The translations under genes were made by a program, and so were the position numbers. Under the pieces are notes generated by a model, which saw only the letters and a list, made by a program, of their open reading frames with translations, did no database searches and was not told where the DNA came from. Shown here in pieces: positions 23,010 to 34,062 of a DNA stretch of 34,122 bases. Numbering within the stretch: the first letter of the stretch is position 1; every line of letters starts with the position of its first letter. The stretch is from Ichthyophthirius multifiliis (Eukaryota; Ciliophora; Oligohymenophorea; Hymenostomatida), in NCBI RefSeq assembly GCF_000220395.1, contig NW_004086042.1, forward strand, positions 1 to 34,122, in the 5' to 3' direction.

Positions 23010-25749
23010 ATGAGCAGCAAAGAATATTTAGATTAATTCAATCAGGAACGACATTAATATATAGAATAATTAAAAAGTGGTCTAAATAACATTTTAGTAA
23101 AAACATTCATTTTTTGTCAAAAAAGCCTGTTTAAAAAAAAATAATTTATTTTTTATTTTTTTTAAAAAAAAAAAAAAATATAAAAAATATAAAAATAAAC
23201 TCATAAAAGGTTGCTATAAGAGTACGTCCATTGAACTAAAAAGAATTAGAAAAAAGTGATTTCGAAGTAGTAAGAATATTAGATTAAAGATTAGTTGTTT
23301 TAATAGATCCTGGCTATGAATTTAATTAAAATGACGTATAAGATATATATATATATATATATACACATATATTTAATTAAAGGTTTTAAGAAAAAATAGA
23401 AATAAAGAAACTTAATATGCGTTTGATTTTGCCTTCGATTAAAACGATGTACAAGAAGAAGTTTTCGAAAAAACATCTAATTTTTTACTCGATGGTGTTC
23501 TAGAAGGATTTAATGCAACAGTATTTGCATATGGAGCAACTGGAGCGGGAAAAACCTATACGTATATATATATATATTTTTAATATTAATATTTATATAT
23601 ATAGAATGATTGGCTATGGAGAAAATATAGGTATAATGTAAAGAACAATGAATTAATTATACAATTTAATATAGAAATTTTCTGTTACAAATGAATATGT
23701 AGTAAAAGTGGGATATTTAGAAATATACAATGAGAATATAAAAGACTTACTTTCCAGTGAGGATAAAAATTTAGATTTAAGAGAAGATCCCTCATAAGGA
23801 GTAGTCGTAACCGGAATAACGGAAGTATAATGCGAAACTAGTAATGAAATAATATAGATATTAAAAGTAATTTTTTGTGTCAAATTAAAATAAAAAAAAA
23901 AATAAAAAAAAAATAAAGATTGGAAATAAAAATAGAAGTTAAGACGCTACAGGTGCAAACGAGTATTCTTCTAGATCTCATGCAGTTTTATAAGTCGAAG
24001 TGTAAATAAAAGAAAAAGGTTAGGGTATAGAACAAAAAATACACTACGCAAAATTATCAATGGTAGATTTAGCAGGAAGTGAACGTGCTGCAAATACTAA
24101 AAATAGAGGAATTAGAATGATCGAAGGCGCCAAAATAAATTAGTCTTTATTATGTTTAGGTAATTGTATATAAGCATTAAGCGAAATATAAGATAAACAT
24201 AAATAAAATTAATTTGTTTCCTATAGAGGGTCTAAACTTACTAGATTATTAAAAGATTCATTAGGAGGTAATTGTAGAACTGTTATGTTGGCTAATATTT
24301 CTCCTAGTGTGCTTACTTTTGAAGATACTTATAATACTCTTAATTTTGCTAATAGAGCGAAAAATATCAAAACTAATGTAAAGAGGAATATACTTAATGT
24401 AGATAATCATATTAGTAATTATGCTTAAATAATTAATAATTTAAGATAAGAAAATGAAAACTTAAAAAAAATGCTTTAAGAAAAATGTTACTTTATATAT
24501 ATACATATTTTGTTTATTTTGTTTATTTTCTTTTAGAAAATGTAAATTTGCCTCCTATAGCTAATAATAATTAATAATTTGAATAATAATAAAATGATTA
24601 TATGGATAAAAATGAAAAAAATATAGTAAAACACTTTTAATTAGAATAAAATATTATTAAAAATAGCCAGGATGTGGATGCTTATATTGATAAAGTTAAT
24701 TCTTAAATATAAAATATTTTGTAAGAAAACAATAACTCAGAATAAGTTAAAGAAAAAATAGAAAGTCTTAAAAATAATTTAGAAAATCTATAAAATCAAA
24801 AAGAAGAATATACAAATAAATACATTAATTTGGTTGATAAAAGAAATGATATTTTAACTGTAAAATATATATATACGCATTTATTTATACTAGTATATAT
24901 ATAAATTTAAAATATCAAGTAAATAAGATAGGTGAATCTTACTTAACCTAATATTAATTATTTAATGAATATTTATAAAGTCTAGTAAGCATAAACAGTA
25001 TATTATATATATATACATGTATATTTAAAAAAATGTTAAATATTCTATGCTTGTATATATAGGAAAATTTAGAACTTTAACAAAAAGAATATAGATAAGA
25101 AATGAGTTAGAAATAAAAAGCTTAATAAATATAATTTTTATAATAGTAAATAAAAATAAGAGAAGGAATTATAGGAAAAGAAGAGAAGAAATAATTAAAA
25201 ACTTAAAAAAATAGTAGAGAAACTTTATATTAAAATAAAATAAAGCTATAAAAAATAAATTCTAATAGTAATTTACATTCTCCAGTTTATAATTTTTTTA
25301 ATTAATAAAATACTCCTATTTAATTTAAAAAGCAATACTTATCAAATAAAAAAAGTAGTCCAATTTTAGACTAAAACTATTATAATAATAAAAATAATAA
25401 TATGATAAGAATTTTAAAAGGGAATAATAGTAACAGTAATCAATTAAAAAGAAATATATCAAATATTAATGTTTTTAATAAAAACCCTTCAATATATTAA
25501 AAAAAGAAAATTAAAATAGGAATTAACTAAAAAAAATAAAAAATAAGTGAAAATATTTCTTTAAATAATACAAGTTTATCAGAAAAAATTAATAAATCGA
25601 AATCTGCCATTAATTTATCTCGTTAAAAAGCCCAAAACAATTTATTAATTTAAAAAAAAAAATACAACCTATTTAGTTTAGTAAGCATATATAGTATAAT
25701 GTTAATTTATCGCCTTATGTATAGCAATTTTAAAAAAGATTTTGATTGA
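23010..25749 (+). CDS. Kinesin-8 family motor, KIF19-like, 743 aa
   Basis: This is an N-terminal-motor kinesin. Kinesin-8/KIF19 proteins walk to and destabilise microtubule plus ends, and KIF19 limits ciliary length. Seven exons: 23010-23096, 23210-23335, 23383-23561, 23605-23866, 23919-24486, 24537-24859 and 25063-25749. Motor motifs are intact: VAIRVRPL, P-loop GATGAGKT (122-129), switch I NEYSSRSH, switch [10 protein letters not shown], and [20 protein letters not shown]. The stretches [19 protein letters not shown] and [20 protein letters not shown] are closest to KIF19. A neck and coiled coil follow, then a Ser/Asn/Lys-rich basic tail. The last 30 residues ([14 protein letters not shown]...) may be an unspliced intron read through. 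The 203-bp intron 24860-25062 is the longest in the gene. Confidence 0.92.
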
Positions 25750-26039
25750 TCAAAATTTTATTTATAACTAAATTATACTATTAAAATCCTTTATTTCTAT
25801 ATTTTTCTATATTTTAGTTAGTTTATAAAATTTGATTACAAAATTGTTTGAATTTTATAACTTTATTTATTAAATAAAAACAAAACCAAAACAAAAAATA
25901 ATTAAATTATAAAATATAGAAAATTCTTATATATTAATATATATATAATATAATATATATTTTATAAATATATTTTTATTTTATTTATAATCAAATATAT
26001 ACAAATTAAGGAAAAAAGTAAATTAAATATAAACTTTAT
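25750..26039. other. Intergenic, 290 bp, no gene seen
   Basis: This short A/T spacer follows the kinesin stop. It starts with a small palindrome, TTGATCAA at 25745-25752, overlapping the stop. No gene is visible. Confidence 0.5.
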
Positions 26040-26249
26040 ATGGTTTTAAAAACAATATTGTAAATTGGAACTATTATTACAGGTGTTGTTATAGGTTCAT
26101 TAGGAGTTAATTTAGCAATAAATTCTTTTAAAGTAGGCAATAGAAATAATGGCAATTTAAATTATAATTAATAATAATTATAACAATAACCAAGAGATCC
26201 TTTCGATATTGCAGTATAAAATCTGAATAATAAAAACAAAAACTAATGA
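26040..26249 (+). CDS. Small single-pass membrane protein, 69 aa, unknown
   Basis: I do not recognise this protein. An intronless frame of 70 codons runs from ATG 26040 to TGA 26249. Residues 5-28 form one hydrophobic, glycine-containing helix (IGTIITGVVIGSLGVNLAI). A polar tail follows, rich in Asn and Gln, with the motif PRDPFDIAVQNLN. Glutamines are mostly TAA. The composition stands out from the flanking A/T spacer: GC is clearly higher and codons use GGT, GTT, GCA and CCA. It has a possible N-anchor plus soluble-tail topology, as in small organelle inner-membrane proteins, but location is not shown. It lies convergent with SUCLG1. Confidence 0.65.
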
Positions 26250-26486
26250 ACTGAATTAATATTAAATAAATAAATAAAAAATTATGTAATTCATTATATT
26301 TATTTAATTGTTTTTACATAAATATATAAAACACTAAATATTTATTTTATTTTATTTTCCAAATAAAGAAATAATTAATCCATTTAATTTTTATAATAAA
26401 TAAAAAAAAAACAAGAATAACATAATAAAAGTATTTTTTTTTTTTTTTTTTTTTTAAAAAAAAATAAATATAAAAAAAAGCCTCAT

Positions 26487-27512
26487 TCATGCTAAACCAG
26501 CTGCTTTCATAGCTTTAAGCATTTCTTCACCCAAAGTAGCAGGTGATCTCGAAACTTTAATGCCAACGCTTTCTAAAGTTTTTATTTTTTCCGGTGCAGA
26601 TCCTTTTCCACCTGATACAATAGCTCCTGCATGTCCCATTCTTCTCTCAGGAGGTGCAGTAACTCCAGCAATGAAAGATACAACGGGTTTATTTTATGTA
26701 TTATGCTCTTTTAACCAATAAGCAGCTTATTCTTCTGCTTCACCTCCTATTTCTCCAATCATCATAATTCCTTTAGTTTCAGGATCATGTACGAATCTTT
26801 CCAAAACATCAATGAAATTTGTTCCATTGAAAGGATCTCCACCAATACCAACAACAGTAGATTATCCAAGTCCTGCTTTAGTAGTCTAATCTACAGCTTC
26901 GTAAGTTAAAGTACCAGATCTAGAAACAATACCTAAAATAATAAATGATTATATATATTTATATATATATATATTTACCTATTTTTCCTTACTTATGTAT
27001 ATAACCTGGCATAATACCAATTTTACATTCATTAGGTTTAATAATACCAGGACAATTAGGTCCTATAACTCTAGTTACATTTTATGCTCTTAAAGCATGT
27101 TTTACTCTAATCATATCATGTTATGGAATACCATCTGTAATAACAACTACTAATTCAATTTAAGCTTAAATAGCTTCCATTATAGAAGCAGCGGCAAAAG
27201 CTGGAGGCACATAAATTACTGAAGCATCACATTAAGTATGTTTTTTGGCTTCTTCACAGTTCTTAAATACTGGTAATCCTAAATGGGTCTATCCAGCTTT
27301 TTTAGGATTTACTCCTCCAACCATTTTTGTTCCATAAGCTAAAGCTTATTCAGTATGTAATGTACCCTAATTTATATTATTTTGATTGTTTTATTTTGTT
27401 TGTTTTTTACTTAGTTTCCAGTTATTCCTTAACATATTACTTTAGTGTGCTTGTTTATCCATACATATGGTTTGTTTGAAAAGAAGTATTTAGAAAGCGT
27501 TTTTGGGATCAT
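26487..27512 (-). CDS. SUCLG1: Succinyl-CoA synthetase alpha subunit, mitochondrial, 311 aa
   Basis: The alpha subunit of succinyl-CoA ligase carries the phosphohistidine in the TCA-cycle step succinyl-CoA + NDP + Pi to succinate + NTP + CoA. Exons 27512-27411, 27366-26979 and 26932-26487 join in phase (introns 44 and 46 bp). The N-terminus [14 protein letters not shown] is short and basic, as a mitochondrial presequence would be. The CoA-binding Rossmann fold has CQGITGNQGTLHTEQAL and [15 protein letters not shown]. Next come [19 protein letters not shown], and [11 protein letters not shown]. The active-site histidine is His264 in [15 protein letters not shown]. Length and all motifs are complete, and GC is higher than in its neighbours, as expected of a highly expressed gene. 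ADP versus GDP use depends on the beta subunit, not present here. Confidence 0.96.
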
Positions 27513-27894
27513 TTTTTTTTTTTCCTTTATTTTATTTACAATTATATAATTGTTTGATTAAATATTATTATAATTTATATAAATTATTTTAATATATATA
27601 TATATACATAAGATTTATCTTTTTTTTAAATTACATCAAATAATTTTAATTTTTGTTAAATAAAAATTATTAAATATTGAAGAAAAATAAAAAATATTAT
27701 GTTTTTGTTTTATTTAAAATTAAATAAATAATATTTTATAAAAATATAAAATAATAAGAAAAAAATAAAATAAAAAAATTCTTATCTTTTCAAAGTTTTA
27801 TTTTTTAATAATTTTATTTATTTTAATTTTCTATAAAATAAAAAAATAAACATATAAAAAATGTTCATTAATAAAAAAAAAAAAAATATAAAAA
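27513..27894. other. Intergenic, 382 bp, no gene seen
   Basis: This A/T spacer is upstream of SUCLG1 and downstream of the 149-residue gene, both on the minus strand. It should hold the SUCLG1 promoter. I see only homopolymer runs and a short TA run (27594-27605). Confidence 0.5.
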
Positions 27895-28582
27895 TCATAA
27901 ATATTTCTCATGAGGAGCTTTCTTTCTAACAATATTATTAGGAGGAACAGGTAATTCAGCAATACCAAGGGAAATCAAATGTTCAGGTCTGGCTTTTTCC
28001 AAAGAATCATCCCCATGGAGATCTTCAGTTAAATATCTCATTTATTAGAATTATCTGTTGTAATAGAAATCATAATTTGAATTTAAACTGTACATTTTTA
28101 AAATATCACCTCCATTACCTTTGTTTTTATTTTTTATTAAAATTTATATTTCATAAATTTTATTATTTACCATTTTCTCCAAAAGTATATTTATTTACTG
28201 CTTTATCAATAAACATAGATAACATATAACATCCACCAAAAATTCCGACTTTTTTTAATATAAAAAAAAAAATTGATTTTTATTTGATTTTTTTTTCGTT
28301 TAAGATAAAAACAAAGAGACTATAATATTATAATTAATAAAATAAATGATTTATTTTTTTATAGTTATAAAATTTTAGTGTCTTATGTTTTTGTATTTGT
28401 TTATTTATCTATTTATTTTAATTGAAAATATTACGAAGATAAAATTTCGATGCCTTATAATTTTTGAATGAATCTCTAATTCTTGCCATATCTAAACCTT
28501 CATATTTATAAAATTCAGCGAATTTTAATTTATCAGGATTAGGCCATAATTTTGGGTCGACAAATTTTGGATTTTAATTCAT
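27895..28582 (-). CDS. Conserved-looking 149-aa membrane protein, probably mitochondrial
   Basis: Three exons (28582-28435, 28248-28171, 28118-27895) join in phase across introns of 186 and 52 bp. The protein starts MNQNPKFVDPKLWPNPDKLK. It has one hydrophobic segment at about residues 48-65 (FYLLGIFGGCYMLSMFID) and a hydrophilic C-terminal half rich in charged residues and Pro (LGIAELPVPPNNIV), ending APHEKYL. I do not recognise the family. The size, single helix, Tyr/Trp/Pro-rich ends and normal codon use resemble lineage-specific accessory subunits of ciliate respiratory complexes, and it sits next to SUCLG1. That placement is inference only. Codon use is much richer in G/C than chance sequence here, so it is a real gene. 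Confidence 0.8.
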
Positions 28583-29011
28583 TTTTTTTTTTATTAATAT
28601 TATTTTTTCTGTATATATATATATATAAGAGAATTTTTTTATTTTAAAAAAATAATATATATAACTAAATTTGATATTTTTTTTATTTTTTTTTCCTTTT
28701 TATAAAGATTAGAAAAATAAAAAATATATAAATATCAAATTAAAATTATAGATGTAATATAATAATAAAAAGAAAGCATAAGAATATTTATATAAAATTG
28801 ATAATTGATATTTTATTATAAATAATAATATAAAATAATTATAATTAATAAATAAATAGAAATAATGTTATTTAAATAATGCTATATTTTATTTTATTTT
28901 ATTTTTAAAAGAAAAAAAATATATATACATAAATATATATATATATATTAATATTTTTGTTTAATATTTATAATGATTAATGTGTAAATAAAAATTATAA
29001 TATTTTTAATT
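28583..29011. other. Intergenic, 429 bp, no gene seen
   Basis: This A/T spacer lies between two minus-strand genes, upstream of the 149-residue gene. It has TA runs near 28614-28625 and 28938-28948. No ORF or RNA is visible. Confidence 0.5.
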
Positions 29012-30777
29012 TCATTTTTTTAAACTTTTTATTAATTTATGATTTTCTATTATTTATTAAATTTCTTCTATTATTTTAATTTTATTTTCTTTAAGTTTAT
29101 TAATTTTTTAATTTTCATTTACATTTTTATTATTTTTCATAATTTTCTAAATTTTCTTAAAGCTATTTTTTTTTTTTTTTTTTTTTTTAATTTTTTTTTT
29201 TTTTTACATCATTAATTTAAATTTTCATAATTTTATTAAATTTTTTGTATTTAGTGTTTTTTTCTTTTAATTTTTAAATAGCTTTATTTAAACTATTAGT
29301 TTAATTAATATTTTTTTAATCTTTTTCTTTTAATTCATTATTTTATTTTTTCATATATTAGATTTCTTATGATAATTCATCAACTGTTTTTTCAATTTTC
29401 AAATATTCCTTATTTATATAATTTTAATTTTTTTATAACATATTAAATCAAAATATTTACTTCCATTTATTATTTTATTTTAATATTTTCCGATTATAAA
29501 TCGCTACTCTATTGTTATTCTTACTATAACATACTTTTAAGCTTTTTTTTTTGTTTTTACAAAAAAAATAAACAAAATATAGGAATTAAAAAAATTACAT
29601 TTTTTATATTTTCCATATCTATATTTTAATTTTATTATAAATCTTTGACTTAATTTTCTAATTGATATGCATAATTTTAAAGACTTTATAATTTTTAAAG
29701 ACTATTCTTTAATTTTATATTTATGTATAATTATATTATTAATATAATAAAAAAATACTATATTTTTATAAGAAGTTAAGTCAATAGAAGAAGATATATA
29801 TGGTGTTCCTTTTTTAAAGTTAATATTTTTATTTCCTATTGTTTCTAAATATAAACTTTAATTTTGTATCAAAGCTTTGTATTTATTGATTTTTTTTTTT
29901 GCACTTTTTTTCAAATTATCATAGTTTATTTAAAATAAACTTTAATCTTTTTCGTGTAAAGCTTATATTTTTTGTATTTTAAGTTCATTTTATGTATTTT
30001 CATCCATTAATTATTCTATTTTTTTATTTAAAATTACAATTTATCCTTCTTTTTCTATATTAGCATTGCTATAAACCATCATTTCATCTTAATATTTTTG
30101 TTTTATTGTCATATTTTATATTTATAAATCTTCTATTTATTTCTTCAATTATTATATTTATTAATTTTTATAATTTAAATTATCTTTTAATTGATTTAAT
30201 TATTAATTGTTTTCAAAATTTTATAATTCTTATTCTTTACTTTTTTTTTCAAATAAAAAATTAAAATAAATTTAATATTCTTTATTTATACATATTATAT
30301 TTTGAACTATAATTAATATTTTTTAAATAATCTATTTTTTTTAAATATATTTCTTCTTAATTGATAATTTCTTGTTCTTTTTAAATCAATATTTCCCTTT
30401 TCATTGTATTTTTTTTTAAAAAAAATTAATTTTATAAAATATAAATACTATAATTATCTTGTCTTTTATTTATTTTTATCTAAACTTTTTTATAATTCAT
30501 AATTTAATTCTTATAATTATTATTTTTCCATTTCTTAAATATTTTATTTAATTTCAACTTCCTTAATTTATTTCATACTTTAAATAATATTATTTTAGCA
30601 ATTTTAAATTTCATTATCGTAATCCTATATTATTTAATTTTTAAAATTCAAACTTTTTTACAAATATACTATTTGTTCATTAATTTTCTAATTAAAAAAT
30701 ATTAAATTTTATAATATTATTATTTATTTAAAAATTTATTTATTTATATATATTTTTTTAAAAAAATATATAGACAT
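29012..30777 (-). CDS. Long coiled-coil protein, 473 aa, unknown
   Basis: I do not recognise this gene. Eight exons join in phase: 30777-30449, 30396-30292, 30239-29759, 29706-29599, 29541-29461, 29408-29208, 29162-29123 and 29088-29012, giving 474 codons with the TGA. Nearly the whole protein is predicted-type coiled coil, rich in Gln, Lys, Asn, Glu and Ile/Leu in heptads (for example EIEIKQN-like, LQELNYELQKSLDKNK, YAYQLENQVKDLQ). A non-coiled patch (GNKNINFKKGTPYISSSIDL) interrupts it. There are no catalytic motifs. The first 30 residues (MSIYFFKKIYINK...) lie in A/T-rich sequence, so the start could be at a later exon. A centrosomal, basal-body or ciliary role would fit but is not shown. 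Confidence 0.7.
29163..29207 (-). other. Intron almost entirely of A in the coding sense
   Basis: This 45-bp intron reads GT, then long A runs broken by one TTA, then TAG in the sense direction. Its two ends and phase fit the flanking exons 29408-29208 and 29162-29123. It shows how little sequence the splicing signals need in this genome. Confidence 0.6.
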
Positions 30778-31047
30778 AAAAATAATTAAATATTTAATAA
30801 GTAAATTTAAAAAGAAATATATTTAAATTAATATGAATAAAAAAAATAATATATATATTATATTATTTATAATTTATTTTAAGTTAAATATTAAACTAAT
30901 TATTTTTTTTAAAACATTAAATAATAAATGAATAAATAGAAAAAAAAAGATAAATAATAAAAATTTATATATATTTTTTAAAAAATATTATTATAAATAA
31001 TATATATATTTATATGTATGAATATTTATATATATATTAATTTTTAT

Positions 31048-31087
<40 letters not shown>

Positions 31088-31172
31088 TTTATTATTTTTA
31101 TTTACTTCATTATTTTATATATTAGTTTTCTAATTTGATTAATAATTATTTTAATCATTTATATAATTTGAA
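30778..31172. other. Intergenic, 395 bp, with TA microsatellite
   Basis: This A/T spacer lies between two minus-strand genes. It contains a TA run at about 31049-31083. No gene or motif is visible. Confidence 0.5.
31049..31083. repeat. TA microsatellite
   Basis: About 17 uninterrupted TA units lie in the intergenic spacer. Confidence 0.85.
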
Positions 31173-32979
31173 TCATTTTTTTTTTACGAATTAATCAAGC
31201 TTTTTTATATAATTAATTTTTTAAAGCATACTTTACGAATTTTGAAGTAAAGAATCACAATAAGAAACTACAGTTGGCGGATATTAATCTGAATAGGCTT
31301 CAAGTTTTTTTAATAAACTGAACATCGTCATTTATTTATTATTAACCCATTAATTATTTTCACATTTATTCAAGTTTAAAATTTTATTAAAGTTTTTTGT
31401 TATATCAATAACTAAATTTTCTGTATCAACTATAAGCTATTAAAATTCACCTTATTAAATATTAATTGATTATTTTAATTTAATATATAATATTACATTC
31501 TTTATAATTACTTCTTTGATTTTCTTTTTAATAAGATTAGTTTTGATTTTCTGTAGTAAAATTTTATAAATTTGGAGAATATTAAGTATCATCTTATGTT
31601 CCATATCTTATTGTAGTGCTTTATAACGTATTATAATTATTACTACTACCAACTTTCTAATAATACTAATAAAATAGATATTTTTATTTAAAATAATTAA
31701 ATAAATAATAAGTATTACCTAAATTGCTTTCATATTATCTTCATAACTTTCTAAAGAAGAACTTACACAGCACATATTATATATATTTGAAATTTCATTT
31801 AAAGTATTTCTTAAAGCATATGTAAGTTTACTTTATTTATATAGTTTATAGTTTTTTGAACATTATTTATATTTAGAGCAATGATTAAGATATTTTTATA
31901 AAATATTAAAATCATTTTATAATTATTAACATTTTTCTTAATATTCAATATCAGCTAATCTTACTATATTTAATTGTGTATTATTTAAATTGTTATTTTT
32001 ATCACATATTTTATAATTTATAATTATATGCGATTTTTTATAAAAGTTAGTTTCGCTTAATTTTTTTTCTAATATACTTATGTTTTTAAATAATAATTAA
32101 ATTAAGGTAATGAATTCATTAATGTTTTTAATTTCTATTTTATCTAAATTTAATATATTGATTTTATCTATTGATGTTTCAGTAATCTCTTTAATCTTTT
32201 TGTTATTTTATTATAATTAAAACAAAACAAAAAAATATGATTTTTGTTTTATTTTTACATAATCATTTATATTATTGCTAGTTTTTTATTATTATTTGTG
32301 TAATAAATCAAATATTTAATCGTCGTAAATTGCCAAAATTTAAATTTTTAATTTACTATTTTTATTCTCATTTATTTTTTTTAAAATATCTTCACATGAT
32401 TTAAAAATAACTCCTTGTTCCCCACAAAAAGAATATGATTTTCCAGAGCTTTTTTTTTTATTAATATATATATATATAAATAAATAAACAAAACATATAT
32501 ATATGCTTTTTTTATTTACTTTTATGATCCATAAAAAATAAAAGTAGAATTTTAATTATAAAATAATTAATTTATTCCTTATTAAAAGTAATAATCATAT
32601 ATATACTAATCACTTTATAAAATTTTAAATTTAATAAAAATAAAATATATATATTTTACTTAATGTTATAATTGAATACATAATCAAATTAAAAAGAATC
32701 AATTTTTTTTTATTCTTTATCATTTTTAAGAATATGAAAATCTTTATCTTATTTAATATTATCAAAAAGAAATTTATTGTTAATTCCTTTTTCATTTAAT
32801 ATAATTTATTATCCGTTACATTCAGAAAATATGCCAAATGTACTTACTATTTCTTATGAATTATTATCCAATTATGTATGAGGTTTAATTCTAATAGCAA
32901 CACTATAATTTTTTTAATTTCCTTAACTTTAAATGGGTGATTAGTTATTTTAAATATTTTTTTAATTAGTTTTATTCAT
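31173..32979 (-). CDS. Divergent kinesin-like protein with degenerate switch regions, 508 aa
   Basis: Six exons join in phase: 32979-32660, 32612-32520, 32448-32259, 32195-31719, 31665-31497 and 31450-31173. The order of motifs is that of a kinesin motor: VAIRIKPH (27-34), FQFDYVFNYNI, YNQNSTFIFYGSQNSGKSYS with intact P-loop GSQNSGKS (135-142), then LAIYDDQIFDLL, TNFYKKSHIII, LNIVRLADIE, and SKLTYALRNTLNE with SSLESYEDNMKAI. Switch I (consensus NxxSSRSH) has Lys-Lys in place of Ser-Ser and only SH is left. Switch II (consensus VDLAGSE) reads VRLADIE, so the Asp and Gly needed for hydrolysis are gone. The C-terminal 150 residues are unrelated and not strongly coiled. It probably binds nucleotide but may not hydrolyse it. 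No subfamily can be assigned. Confidence 0.8.
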
Positions 32980-33196
32980 ATTTTTTAAAAAAAAATTATT
33001 AATGTTATATTTATTTATAAAAAAATAAAACTTTTATTTTTTAAATATTTTATTTAATATTTTTATTTTTTAATAAAAAATAAAAATTCAAAATGTAATT
33101 CTATAATAGTTATTTATTATAAATAATAAAAAAGATATTATAATTAAAGATTTAAAAACCAATTTAAATAAAAAAATAATACAAAAAAAAAAAAAA

Positions 33197-33722
33197 ATGC
33201 TTCCAAATAAATCGACTTTAGAAGTGTTTAATATATATAATAACAAGTATTTATAAAAAAGCTAATTTTAAAAATTATATTTGAATAGATATTTAGAGAT
33301 TGCATGAAGGCAGTTCCTACTATGGTTTAATAAGTAAATAACATTATCAAAAATTAACTAAAATATATAATTATAAAAAATAAAGAAAAGCAAAGTTTAA
33401 GCAGTTAGATAATTATTAAAAAATGAATTTAAAAAGAATTAAGAGTTAAGAGATTAATAAAAAATCGATATATTAAGAAATAAGTAAATATAAACAAATT
33501 AGTAATAAAAATATTAAAATATATTTATAGCGCAATTAGAGGACTTAGTAATTATCTTATACATTTAGTTAAAAGGTAAAACAAATAAAAAAATATTTTA
33601 AATACATATTATTATTTTATTAAATTTATAGTGAATACTTACAAAATCCGAATAAAAAGGAATTTAAAAGTGTATTTTAGAATGAAGACGATACAGATTA
33701 AAAAATTAATGTAAAAAGATGA
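33197..33722 (+). CDS. Small LYR/ISD11-like protein, 5' end unresolved
   Basis: The C-terminal part is clear. Exons 33396-33483, 33531-33575 and 33632-33722 join in phase and give QAVRQLLKNEFKKNQELRD, then KIDILRNNAIRGLSNYLIHL, ending at TGA 33720-33722. This resembles the helix 2-3 region of LYRM4/ISD11, the mitochondrial partner of cysteine desulfurase in Fe-S assembly, which reads AVRRIRDAFRENKNVKD. Just upstream, RLHEGSSYYGLI fits the family's KFSAYNYRTY. The first exon (ATG 33197, MLPNKSTLEVFNIYNK) holds an LYR-like IYN, but the obvious splice 33247-33288 is off by one base. A GTG-donor splice (33224-33296) restores the frame but removes the LYR-like motif. Either the start model or the assembly is wrong here. 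Confidence 0.55.
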
Positions 33723-34013
33723 AAGGTTATATACAATTAAATTATTTAAGTTATATTTATATCAAATATTATTTTATTTTTACATTAAAATTAACAAATA
33801 AAATAATTTATGTTATTTAAAGACTATTATTTTTTGAATAAAAAAAACTATAATTTTTTTTATTAAAACATTAATAAATGTATTTACATAATTATTTTAA
33901 TTTATTTATATTTTATAATATAATAAATTCTTAAAAAAAATATATATGTAAATAATATTAAAAAATCATATATAAAATAATTAAAAAAATAAATATAGAA
34001 TTATATGAATATA

Positions 34014-34062
<49 letters not shown>

